Program-made: the position numbers and the translations under genes
Source of the DNA: Lachnospiraceae bacterium
GTDB taxonomy: Bacteria > Bacillota > Clostridia > Lachnospirales > Lachnospiraceae
Direction: 5' to 3'
Assembly: GCA_029062885.1 (NCBI GenBank)
Contig: JAIDPH010000223.1
Coordinates: forward strand, 1-54,396
DNA length: 54,396 bases
Notes under the pieces: generated by a model
The model's input: only the letters and a program-made list of their open reading frames with translations
Databases searched by the model: none
What the model was told of the DNA's origin: nothing
In this document: positions 1 to 7,244 of the stretch, piece by piece
How the letters are laid out: the number at the start of each line of letters is the position of its first letter
How positions within the stretch are numbered: position 1 is the stretch's first letter

Positions 1-557
1 CTTTCCATAAATGTGCTCACAATCCTTGGTGCCTCACCCCACCAGATCGGATAACCTATGAACACGATATCATACTGTTCCATATCCTCCACTGCGCCAT
101 CAATCTCAGGCCGGGATGAGCTGTCATTCATTTCAATGGTACTGCGGCTGCTGTCATCATGCCAGTCCAAATCTGCATCTGTATAAGGTTCTTTAGGCAC
201 GATTTCATAAATATCCGCGCCCATATTTCCTGCTATGATTTCCGCAACCCCTTTGGTTGTCCCTGTTGCTGAAAAATACGCTACTAAAACTTTGCTCCCT
301 TCTTCATCCGGAACATTCTGGATATCGGCTGCTTCTGTACCGTCTGTACCTGTTAAATTTGCGTTCCCTGATGGTTCTAGTGCTCCTGTGGTTTCCAGCT
401 GGACGGATTCTGCTTCCGATCCCCCTGTAGGCACGGAACTTTGTTCCCTATCCAAAGTGTCTGATGAAGTATTCCCACCCTGTCCGGCATTTTGTCCGCA
501 TGCTGTCAGAGATATCACCATAGCTACCATAAGCAGCGCCATCACTATCTTTTTCAT
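1..557 (-). CDS. Lipoprotein flavodoxin (3' end outside window)
   Basis: The translation on the minus strand starts MKKIVMALLMV and has a lipobox LTAC with the lipidated cysteine at residue 20. A Ser/Thr/Gly/Glu-rich linker of about 60 residues follows, then a flavodoxin fold that begins KVLVAYFSATGTTKGVAE, the typical FMN phosphate-binding loop. The segment GYPIWWGEAPR further on is typical of the flavodoxin_4 type. The protein is therefore probably an FMN electron carrier tethered to the outer face of the membrane. The gene runs off the left edge, so its C-terminus is unknown. It is the last visible gene of a minus-strand run that begins with the flavin reductase at 3371, and lies 35 bases after the aldo/keto reductase. 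The redox partner is not shown by the sequence. Confidence 0.85.
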   Translation of the reverse strand, partial: MKKIVMALLMVAMVISLTACGQNAGQGGNTSSDTLDREQSSVPTGGSEAESVQLETTGALEPSGNANLTGTDGTEAADIQNVPDEEGSKVLVAYFSATGTTKGVAEIIAGNMGADIYEIVPKEPYTDADLDWHDDSSRSTIEMNDSSSRPEIDGAVEDMEQYDIVFIGYPIWWGEAPRIVSTFME

Positions 558-592
558 AACTATAATTCTCCTTCTATTTCATCTTTTTTTTG

Positions 593-1630
593 TTAAATTT
601 TCTGGTTTCCGGTGGACCATACATGTTTTTCCTTTACACTTTCAGGCTTGTTCTGTGCCATGACTCCTGCCAGTGCGTGGGGCACATACGGCTCCTCCAG
701 ATAATGTATTTCATCCTCTGTCAGCTCCAGTTCCACCGCTTTTGCCGCTCCCTCAATATGATGGAATTTCGTTGCACCCACCACAGGGGATGTTACCTTT
801 GTAAGCAGCCACGCAAGGGAAATCTCTGTCATGGTGACATCCCTCTTTTCCGCAATCTCCTGTACACGGCGGATGATTACCTCATCCTGCTCCTTTGTGG
901 CATCATATTTAAATTTTGCATAGCTGTCCTGTTTTAGCCGCTTGCTGTCCTCTCCCGGTTTCCGGGAAAGCCTGCCGCTTGCCAGCGCACTGTATGGTGT
1001 GAGGGCAATATACTCCTCATAGCAGAAAGGCGTCATCTCTCGTTCTTCCTCGCGGAAGATCAAGTTATAATGTCCCTGAATAGATACGAACTGCGGGAAC
1101 CCCTCTTTCTCTGCAAGTGCATTTGCTTTGGCAAGCTGCCATGCATAGCAGTTTGAAATACCAATGTAACGCACCTTCCCTGCTTTTACCACATTGGACA
1201 GTCCTTCCATTATGTCATAAATCGGTGTCTGGTAGTCCCACATATGGTAAATATAGAGGTCAATATAATCCATACCAAGATTTTGAAGGCTTTTATTGAC
1301 CATTTTTTCAATATGCTGCTGTCCGGACACGCCTGTTTCTATTTCCTCCTGTGTCCTGGGCAAGAATTTTGTGGCAACCACCATTTCGTCACGTTTTGCA
1401 AAATCTTTCAGTGCCCGCCCCACATACTGCTCGCTGGTACCGCTCTGATAAGCAATGGCTGTATCATAAAAATTCACGCCAAGCTCAATGCCTCTCTTAA
1501 TGATTTCTCGTGAATGTTCCTCATCCAAAGTCCACGAATGCTGCCCTTCCCCTGCATCGCCGAAACCCATGCATCCCATACAGATGCGGGACACGGTCAG
1601 ATCTGATTTTCCTAATTTGGTATATTTCAT
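593..1630 (-). CDS. Aldo/keto reductase
   Basis: This 345-residue protein opens with MKYTKLGKSDLTVSRICMGC and carries the AKR catalytic set: Asp in NFYDTA, Tyr in AIAYQSG, Lys in VVATKF and His in YIYHMW. It should be a cytoplasmic NADPH-dependent (beta/alpha)8 carbonyl reductase; the substrate cannot be told. Unlike the two aldo/keto reductases at 3604 and 7245 it has no C-terminal iron-sulfur region. The start is preceded by AGGAAAGGAGCAGG. It lies 14 bases after the FMN reductase gene, so it is probably cotranscribed with the TetR operon. Confidence 0.9.
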   Translation of the reverse strand: MKYTKLGKSDLTVSRICMGCMGFGDAGEGQHSWTLDEEHSREIIKRGIELGVNFYDTAIAYQSGTSEQYVGRALKDFAKRDEMVVATKFLPRTQEEIETGVSGQQHIEKMVNKSLQNLGMDYIDLYIYHMWDYQTPIYDIMEGLSNVVKAGKVRYIGISNCYAWQLAKANALAEKEGFPQFVSIQGHYNLIFREEEREMTPFCYEEYIALTPYSALASGRLSRKPGEDSKRLKQDSYAKFKYDATKEQDEVIIRRVQEIAEKRDVTMTEISLAWLLTKVTSPVVGATKFHHIEGAAKAVELELTEDEIHYLEEPYVPHALAGVMAQNKPESVKEKHVWSTGNQKI

Positions 1631-1644
1631 GTCCTGCTCCTTTC

Positions 1645-2175
1645 CTATATTGATTTTCCAAGATCATACGCTTCTGTATAATAGCGCTTCGGCATCATTC
1701 CGACCGTCCCAGCTCCTTTTGCAAGAACCATACCCCTGTTCCGGAAAGACAGGTAGTCAAAAATGATGTCAAAATGAGTCTTGATACCTTTCATGACAAT
1801 TTCGTCATCGTTCCAAGCAGTGGCAATCAACGCCGCTTTCATCCTTTTTTGTGTGATTGCGCCATTCCTGGCATAGAAACGGTCAATTATCATTTTCAGT
1901 TGTGCGCTCATCCCAAAATAATAAACCGGGGTTGCAAATACCACAGCATCCGTCGTAAGGAGCTTTTCCAGAATCTCGTTCCCATCATCTTTCTGGACGC
2001 AGTCCCCGTTCATGCCGCAGCAGTCACACCCAAGGCAGGGGTGGATATTGCCATGGGCGCAGTCATAGACTGTTGTCTTATGTCCTGCCTCTTCTGCGCC
2101 CCTGATAAATTCTTTTACAAGTGTATTGGAAGTCCCCTCCCTGTGGGGGCTTCCGCATAAAATCAATATGTTCAT
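1645..2175 (-). CDS. NADPH-dependent FMN reductase / flavodoxin-like oxidoreductase
   Basis: From the chosen start the protein is 176 residues and begins MNILILCGSPHREGTSN, the FMN-phosphate loop of the NADPH-dependent FMN reductase (iron-sulfur flavoprotein-like) family. The region CLGCDCCGMNGDCVQKDD is cysteine-rich, as in relatives with a metal or cluster site near the flavin, and TPVYYFGMSAQLK is the second flavin-contact segment. The start at 2175 is preferred over an upstream in-frame codon because the TetR stop and this ATG overlap as TAATG, with AAAGGA just upstream, which suggests translational coupling. The likely role is reduction of flavins, quinones or other electrophiles inside the cell. 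Confidence 0.85.
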   Translation of the reverse strand: MNILILCGSPHREGTSNTLVKEFIRGAEEAGHKTTVYDCAHGNIHPCLGCDCCGMNGDCVQKDDGNEILEKLLTTDAVVFATPVYYFGMSAQLKMIIDRFYARNGAITQKRMKAALIATAWNDDEIVMKGIKTHFDIIFDYLSFRNRGMVLAKGAGTVGMMPKRYYTEAYDLGKSI

Positions 2176-2804
2176 TATTCCTTTACCCCCAGCAGTTTTT
2201 TCACACAAGTGTATGTCATCTCATAAACAGAAAAGTATGCAAACCCTACATCTGCCTGTTCCATCGCCTCTCTCTGCTTATCTGTCACTACCGTGTATGG
2301 ATAGATGCCATACATGAACGGGAAAAAGGCATAGAGGAAGTCCTGTCTTTCACCCTCTGTCATTTCCGGACAGAATTTTTTCAGCAGCCAGTTCACTGCC
2401 TTGATGGATGCCCCATATGCCCGCTTGAATTCTACCAGACGTTCCATCCTGCTGTTTGCTTCCATGTCATAATGGTTCATGCTCATAATCTTAAGTAGCA
2501 GCACCCTTTTATCTACCGATTCTGCCAGGGACTTTGCAAGCTTCTCCCGGCTCATTGTTTCATACCCCGCAGCCAATCCATCCAAATCCTTCACCCACAA
2601 CTCATACTCCTCCTGAAGGATGGCAAGGAAAATTTCTTCCTTGGTCTCAAAATAATTATAAATAGATGTACGGGTAAAAGAAGTTTCCTCTGCTATATCT
2701 TTAATCGTGATTTCTTTAAAGCCCTTTGTTTTGTACAATGATTTACAGGCTGCTATGATTTCCTCTCTTCTTGCATTTGTAAGTTCAATTGACCCTTTTG
2801 GCAT
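2175..2804 (-). CDS. TetR/AcrR family transcriptional regulator
   Basis: The protein has 209 residues. Residues 10-60 form a TetR helix-turn-helix: RREEIIAACKSLYKTKGF, then EITIKDIAEETSFTRTSIYN and YFETKEEIF. The rest is a helical ligand-binding domain with no recognisable ligand signature. It is the second gene of the operon led by the flavin reductase. Three 13-bp TGACA-N4-GTCA palindromes at the operon promoter are the probable binding sites, so autoregulation with release by an electrophile or quinone is the simplest model. That last step is inference. Confidence 0.9.
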   Translation of the reverse strand: MPKGSIELTNARREEIIAACKSLYKTKGFKEITIKDIAEETSFTRTSIYNYFETKEEIFLAILQEEYELWVKDLDGLAAGYETMSREKLAKSLAESVDKRVLLLKIMSMNHYDMEANSRMERLVEFKRAYGASIKAVNWLLKKFCPEMTEGERQDFLYAFFPFMYGIYPYTVVTDKQREAMEQADVGFAYFSVYEMTYTCVKKLLGVKE

Positions 2805-2816
2805 AATCTTTCTCCT

Positions 2817-3371
2817 CTATTCCTTTGTGTTTCCTTTAAACGACAGGCACTTTCCAAGCACGTCCCCGGTCTTTAAATATTCATAAGTCGGGAATTCAAA
2901 CAGCACGGGCTTTAAGGTATGGTAATTAACTTTCCCATCGGCATTCAGATGTTCTTCTTCCACATAAGTATTATCAATTGTACAAATAAAGCTCTCAAAT
3001 CCCGGCGTATTGTAAATATCCTCCACGGTACACTCCAATGAGAGCGGCGACTTTGTTATGACCGGTGCTCCGGCATCTCCCAGCTCATACGCAAACAGTT
3101 CCGACTTATCCGTTTTTGACCCGCTTACGCTTCCTGCATAATCCGCTTCCGGCAGGATTCCCTCATCCACCATATTGATGGAAAGTTTTCTGGTCTGCTT
3201 GATTATTCCGTTAATAAAGTGCGGCGCAGCAAGACTGACAAGCACCCTGTCATGTCCGATTATCCCTACATGGGCTACCAGCGTCCATGTGGGTTTGTCT
3301 CCATTCATCGCTTCGACCACTGTAATCGGCATGGGGTACAACGCTAATTGTGAACCGATATTTTTCTTCAT
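2817..3371 (-). CDS. Flavin reductase family protein
   Basis: From the preferred start the protein has 184 residues and begins MKKNIGSQLALYPMPITVVE. It continues with a flavin-reductase-like split barrel, for example LVAHVGIIGHDRVLVSLAAP and KTRKLSIN-type strands (here QTRKLSINMVDEG). It would bind FMN in the cytoplasm and pass electrons to a substrate or partner flavoprotein. The start at 3371 gives a 9-base gap to GGAG and matches the usual N-terminus of the family; the ATG at 3377 is only 3 bases from the Shine-Dalgarno. It is the first gene of the TetR operon, 12 bases before tetR. Confidence 0.85.
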   Translation of the reverse strand: MKKNIGSQLALYPMPITVVEAMNGDKPTWTLVAHVGIIGHDRVLVSLAAPHFINGIIKQTRKLSINMVDEGILPEADYAGSVSGSKTDKSELFAYELGDAGAPVITKSPLSLECTVEDIYNTPGFESFICTIDNTYVEEEHLNADGKVNYHTLKPVLFEFPTYEYLKTGDVLGKCLSFKGNTKE

Positions 3372-3401
3372 TTTCATCCGCTCCTTTATTCATTTTTATT
3401 C

Positions 3402-3451
3402 TGACACAGTGTCATTATAATTATAATAATTCCATTCTGACACTTTGTCAA
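3402..3451 (-). promoter_or_regulatory. Promoter of the flavin reductase operon with two TetR-type operators
   Basis: On the minus strand TTGACA (3446-3451) and TATTAT (3423-3428) are separated by 17 bases. The palindrome TGACACAGTGTCA (3402-3414) covers the expected transcription start, and TGACACTTTGTCA (3438-3450) overlaps the -35 box. Both match a TGACA-N4-GTCA pattern. The geometry is that of repression by the TetR protein encoded in the same operon. Confidence 0.75.
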
Positions 3452-3489
3452 TACATTTTGTGAAATTTATTTTCTCCTTTTACATATAT

Positions 3490-3502
3490 TGACATTGCGT
3501 CA
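3490..3502. promoter_or_regulatory. Third TetR-type operator
   Basis: TGACATTGCGTCA has the same TGACA-N4-GTCA form as the two sites at the promoter and lies about 45 bases upstream of the -35 box. It may be an auxiliary site. Binding by the adjacent TetR is inferred from the repetition only. Confidence 0.55.
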
Positions 3503-3534
3503 TCAACATGAGTTCACACACTCTCGAATGTAAA

Positions 3535-3566
3535 AATGCACCCAAAGTCACACGCTTGGGTGCATT
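3535..3566 (-). terminator. Rho-independent terminator after the ferredoxin-tailed aldo/keto reductase
   Basis: Arms AATGCACCCAA and TTGGGTGCATT form an 11-bp stem with a 10-base loop. On the minus strand the hairpin is followed by a run of five T. It closes the operon that ends at 3604 and insulates the next promoter. Confidence 0.85.
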
Positions 3567-3603
3567 GTATCAAATTGCAGTATAATGGAAGCATAAACAA
3601 TCC

Positions 3604-4722
3604 CTATTTTTCAAACACTTCCGACACCTTCTCCAGCAAATTTCTAATCTCTAAGTGCTGTGGACAGGCTTTTTCACATTTTCCACACTTAATGCAGTCG
3701 CTTGCCTTTCCATGCCCTTGTGTATGTACCTGATTATAATAGTAATCGCTGTTCCAATCCCGGTATTGTTTCTTGGCGTTCATATCTGCGAACAAATCCG
3801 GTATCAGTATCTTTTTCGGACAGCCATCCGTACAATACCGACAGGCGGTACATGGGATTAAATTCTGTGCCTTAAAGATTTCACATACCTTTTCTATGGC
3901 AGCATATTCTGACGCATTCAGCGGCTCAAAATCTTTCATGGCACTGATATTATCCTTCATCTGATCTAAGCTGCTCATTCCCGAAAGTACCATAAATACC
4001 TGTTTGCAGCTTGCCGCAAAGCGGATTGCATAACTTGCATTGCTCCCACCGTTCAGACCTTTTAAAATTTTATCCGCATCAGACGGAAGATTTACAAGGC
4101 TTCCACCCTTGACAGGCTCCATGACCACAACAGGCTTGTTATGCTTTTCGCAAACTTCAAGACATTTTCTGCTCTGCACTCCGGGATCATCATAATCTAC
4201 ATAGTTAAGCTGAATCTGCACAAGTTCAACCTCCGGGTGTTCAGTCAGGATCATATCCAAATATTCTGCATTATCATGAAATGACAAGCCAACATGTCTG
4301 ATTTTTCCCTCTGCCTTTAATTCCTGCGCCACCTCATAGGCACGGCACTTTTTGTATTTCTCATAATTGACTTTCCCCTGCGCATGCATCAGATAATAGT
4401 CAAAATAAGATACTCCACAGGTTTCAAGCTGTTCCTCAAATACTTTTCTGATATCTGATTCTTTGTCAAAAAAGTTCATAGTCAGCTTATCGGTAATCGT
4501 AAAACTTTCCCTCGGATAACGTTTTACAACACATTCCCTTACAGCGACTTCACTCAAACCTCCAAGGTAGCCTTTTGCCGTATCAAAATAAGTAAATCCC
4601 GCTTCCATAAAAGCATCCACCATACGGTTACATTCTTCAAAATCAATATTTCCTCCCTGCATCGGCAGGCGCATACATCCAAATCCGAATTTTTTGCTTT
4701 TCTTTACGAAATCCTGTTCCAT
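3604..4722 (-). CDS. Aldo/keto reductase with C-terminal 4Fe-4S domain
   Basis: The protein has 372 residues. The N-terminal part is an AKR barrel (FGCMRLPMQG, AGFTYFDTAKGYLGG, FTITDKL, DYYLMHAQG), with the catalytic Asp, Tyr, Lys and His present. The C-terminal 80 residues have CTACRYCTDGCP and CIKCGKCEKACP, motifs expected to hold two iron-sulfur clusters of ferredoxin type. Such proteins are common in gut clostridia and could couple a barrel reductase to ferredoxin or flavodoxin rather than NADPH alone; this is inference. It follows the broken SDR gene and a flavodoxin in one minus-strand operon and has a paralogue at 7245. Confidence 0.9.
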   Translation of the reverse strand: MEQDFVKKSKKFGFGCMRLPMQGGNIDFEECNRMVDAFMEAGFTYFDTAKGYLGGLSEVAVRECVVKRYPRESFTITDKLTMNFFDKESDIRKVFEEQLETCGVSYFDYYLMHAQGKVNYEKYKKCRAYEVAQELKAEGKIRHVGLSFHDNAEYLDMILTEHPEVELVQIQLNYVDYDDPGVQSRKCLEVCEKHNKPVVVMEPVKGGSLVNLPSDADKILKGLNGGSNASYAIRFAASCKQVFMVLSGMSSLDQMKDNISAMKDFEPLNASEYAAIEKVCEIFKAQNLIPCTACRYCTDGCPKKILIPDLFADMNAKKQYRDWNSDYYYNQVHTQGHGKASDCIKCGKCEKACPQHLEIRNLLEKVSEVFEK

Positions 4723-4747
4723 AATATCGCAATCCTTTCTATATCTA

Positions 4748-5522
4748 TTACTTTTCCGGTCTTAACGGACCGTAAAAATAAGATGCCGTTGCACCGCCGT
4801 CAATCAAGAAATCCGCTCCGGTAATAAAGGCTCCAGCCGGACTCATAAGAAGTTCAGCCACATTTGCCACCTCATCCGCCGTACCCGGTCTGCCCGCAGG
4901 ACATTTTGCAAACATATTTTTATAAAAATCTCCGCGAGGTCCGTTGAACTCGTCAATGGCAAGCGGCGTCACAATAATTCCCGGAGAAATGGATTTGATA
5001 AGCATGAAGTGTGTCCTTTATATTTTCAGGCTGTAAAATCTCGAGATTTAACAATTCTTCTGTTGGCGTTATAGCAAGCTGCTCATCTTCCTCAGGCGTA
5101 AGCTGTTTCATACGATGCCCTGACTGACTTGAAATCGTTACGCCTACGCCGCCCTCTGCAATCACTTTTCCAACTTCCTCTAATAATACCGCAGTGCCAT
5201 ATAAGTCTACTTTCAATATAGCTTCAATGGGTGCTTGGCTTGGCGATACTCCCGCAGCATTAACGAGCATTTTAATCTCTCCGTAGCTTAATGCCTTATC
5301 TATCAGCTGCAGAATAGACTCCCGTGACGATAAATCCATTTCCACAGGCTCTACATCAAACCCTGCATTATTCATAATTTCTGCAATCGCTTTCGCATTT
5401 TCTAAGTTCTTGTCACCCATGACAATCTTTTTTCCATATCCCATACGTCTTGCAATCGCCATTCCAATCTGACCTGCTCCTGTCAGAATCATTACTTCAC
5501 ATTTCGTAGAAATGTTTTTCAT
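4748..5522 (-). pseudogene. Short-chain dehydrogenase/reductase, inactivated by internal deletion
   Basis: The N-terminal part starts MKNISTKCEVMILTGAGQIG (Rossmann TGxGxxG) and continues through VNAAGVSPSQ and VTISSQSGHR to HAYQI. The C-terminal part resumes in another frame as SISPGIIVTPLAIDEFNG and ends ...ITGADFLIDGGATASYFYG. The reading frame changes near 4990-5003. In SDRs the catalytic YxxxK starts at the Tyr of HAYQI, and the segment with the Lys and the following helix is missing, about 25 residues by comparison with the family pattern. The reading frame downstream of the deletion is open but has no ribosome site of its own. The gene sits between a flavodoxin and an aldo/keto reductase. 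Confidence 0.85.
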
Positions 5523-5542
5523 TACAATAACCATACCCTTTC

Positions 5543-6049
5543 TCACTCTTCCAGCCATTTTTTCAAAGCAGCATCGCATCTTCCCACGCTGCTTCCCTGA
5601 ATTGCAAGACCTTTTTTGATGACTGCGCCCGGACAGCACTTCTTTAAGTCTGCTTCACTTCTACCCATTCCACTGCCTTCATGGGTACATACCGGACGGA
5701 CTGTTTTTCCCTCGAAATTAATCTGTTCAAGAACCGTAAACATGGGCATTGGCATTGTTCCCCAATAATTAGGGTACATAACTGTCACTAAATCATACTG
5801 TTCCATATTCTCAGGCATCGCTACAACTTCAGGGCGCACACCGCTTTGCAAATCTTTTTTCGCCTGTTCAATACAGGTGTTGTAATCTGCGGAATACGGC
5901 TTTACAGGTTCAACTTTGAACAAATCTGCACCTGTAATGACAGCCGCTTTTTCTGCCACAACTTCTGTGTTTCCTTTTTCAATATATTTCAAACTCCCGC
6001 CAAAATAATTTTCATCAGCCCGTGAAAAATATAAAATAAGTTCTTTCAT
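5543..6049 (-). CDS. Flavodoxin
   Basis: This 168-residue cytoplasmic protein begins MKELILYFSRADENYFGG, an FMN-binding loop of the flavodoxin_4 type, and has PNYWGTMPMPMFTVLEQ and THEGSGMGRSEADLKK, typical of clostridial flavodoxins that act with aldo/keto reductases. It has no signal peptide. The ribosome site AGGAGGAACTCA is strong. It is the first gene of an operon with the broken SDR and the ferredoxin-tailed aldo/keto reductase, so it may supply electrons to that enzyme. Confidence 0.9.
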   Translation of the reverse strand: MKELILYFSRADENYFGGSLKYIEKGNTEVVAEKAAVITGADLFKVEPVKPYSADYNTCIEQAKKDLQSGVRPEVVAMPENMEQYDLVTVMYPNYWGTMPMPMFTVLEQINFEGKTVRPVCTHEGSGMGRSEADLKKCCPGAVIKKGLAIQGSSVGRCDAALKKWLEE

Positions 6050-6099
6050 TGAGTTCCTCCTATCAGATTTGTTTTTTTGTTATGTCTATATTCTAACCA

Positions 6100-6154
6100 G
6101 ATAATTCTTATCAATCAATTCGATTTTCATTATGATATAATAAGTTTTTCTTAT
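6100..6154 (-). promoter_or_regulatory. Probable LysR-type binding region
   Basis: GATAATTCTTATC (6100-6112) is GATAA-N3-TTATC and 6140-6154 is ATAAG-N5-CTTAT. Both resemble LysR-family boxes and lie upstream of the flavodoxin start at 6049. The neighbouring LysR gene, now frameshifted, is the obvious candidate regulator. No clear -35/-10 pair was chosen. Confidence 0.4.
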
Positions 6155-6267
6155 ACAAAATCGAGTGCCAGCGCACTCGATTAAGAGAATAAGAGTATGC
6201 CTATGGCAAACTCGCCGCATTCTCATTGGAATGATTTATGCTGTGGCGTAAATTCCTATAATGTAAA

Positions 6268-6311
6268 AAATCAGAACCGTTTTAGACTATGACTTAAAAC
6301 GGTTCTGATTT
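6268..6311 (-). terminator. Rho-independent terminator of the LysR gene
   Basis: Two perfect 17-base arms (6268-6284 and 6295-6311) with a 10-base loop are followed on the minus strand by a run of T. The hairpin lies 33 bases after the LysR stop codon. Confidence 0.85.
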
Positions 6312-6343
6312 ATATAATTCCTTTATATGTTTTTATGTACTAT

Positions 6344-7227
6344 TTAAAGTTCAAATTTATTCCGTAAAATTTCAGCGAATTCCTCCGACAGCCTTTTTGC
6401 ATTTTCTTTTTTCCAAAAAGCACAATAATTCCGCCTAAGCGGCTCATCACCACGATACAACGGAATCCTCACGATATTTGTGCCAAGACTTCCCTCTATG
6501 GGCGTTCCCTCACTTGGCATAAATCCTTTTCCGCTGATTACAAGTGTCCTTGCCTCTTCCATATTATCGGCAAACAGCTTTTCCCCCTGTAAACCGACAA
6601 TAGTATGGTAATATTCTGCTTCGGTTTCTTTTTCCGCTTCTGATGATACAAGGATACAAGGCATATTCTTTAGTTCCTGCACCGTAACTTTGTCCAAGGA
6701 AGACATCGGGTTTCTTCTTGCAATCTCAATATGTGTTACTGAAGATGTGAGGATCATATTCATAAATTCATCCGAAAACGCCCTGCGCTGGTCATTAAAT
6801 GCTAAATCTACCTCATTTTTCAGAAGCATATGATACAGTTCATCATGATTGCCATAGAAAACCTCCACCGGAATATCCGGATACTTTCCCGCAAATTCCT
6901 CCAAAGCAAGATGAAATTCCTGTCCGCTGTAACAGCGTAAGAATCCCACCTTAAGACACTCCTGTTCCCCTCCGGCAAGTCTGCCTGCTTCTCTAACAAT
7001 CTGCTCATAATCGGCAACCAGCACAAGACTTTTTTTATAGAAAAACTCTCCTGCGGGCGTCAGCTCAAATTTACGCCCCTTACGCTGAAGCAGAGTAAAT
7101 CCTAACTCCCGCTCTAGTGCCTGTATCTGCTGAGAGATTGCTGATTGGGAAAATGGCATTCTTCTGCCGCTTCCGAAAAGCTGTTGTTACGGACAACGGC
7201 TTGAAAATACTTAATCTGTCTTATCAT
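6344..7227 (-). pseudogene. LysR-family regulator with a frameshift in the DNA-binding domain
   Basis: From the ATG at 7227 the translation gives MIRQIKYFQAVVRNN then SFSEAAEECHF, a typical LysR N-terminus. It then leaves frame and stops soon after. In the next frame the protein continues SQSAISQQIQALERELGF, LLQRKGRKFELTPAG and a full effector domain to the C-terminus. Adding one T to the TTTT run near 7147-7150 restores one open frame of about 294 residues. A 271-residue product from the ATG at 7159 would lack the first helix of the winged helix-turn-helix. The gene follows the aldo/keto reductase by 17 bases. It is either a real inactivation or a sequencing error. Confidence 0.8.
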
Positions 7228-7244
7228 TTATTCTATCTTTCTTT

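Larger units (their letters stand above)
6050..6343. other. Intergenic region before the flavodoxin operon
   Basis: No gene is seen in these 294 bases. They hold two LysR-type boxes (6100-6112 and 6140-6154), a perfect 10-bp inverted repeat with a 4-base loop at 6159-6182, a weaker GAGAAT/ATTCTC hairpin with an inner TGCC/GGCA pair at about 6185-6228, and the terminator of the LysR gene at 6268-6311. Confidence 0.6.
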
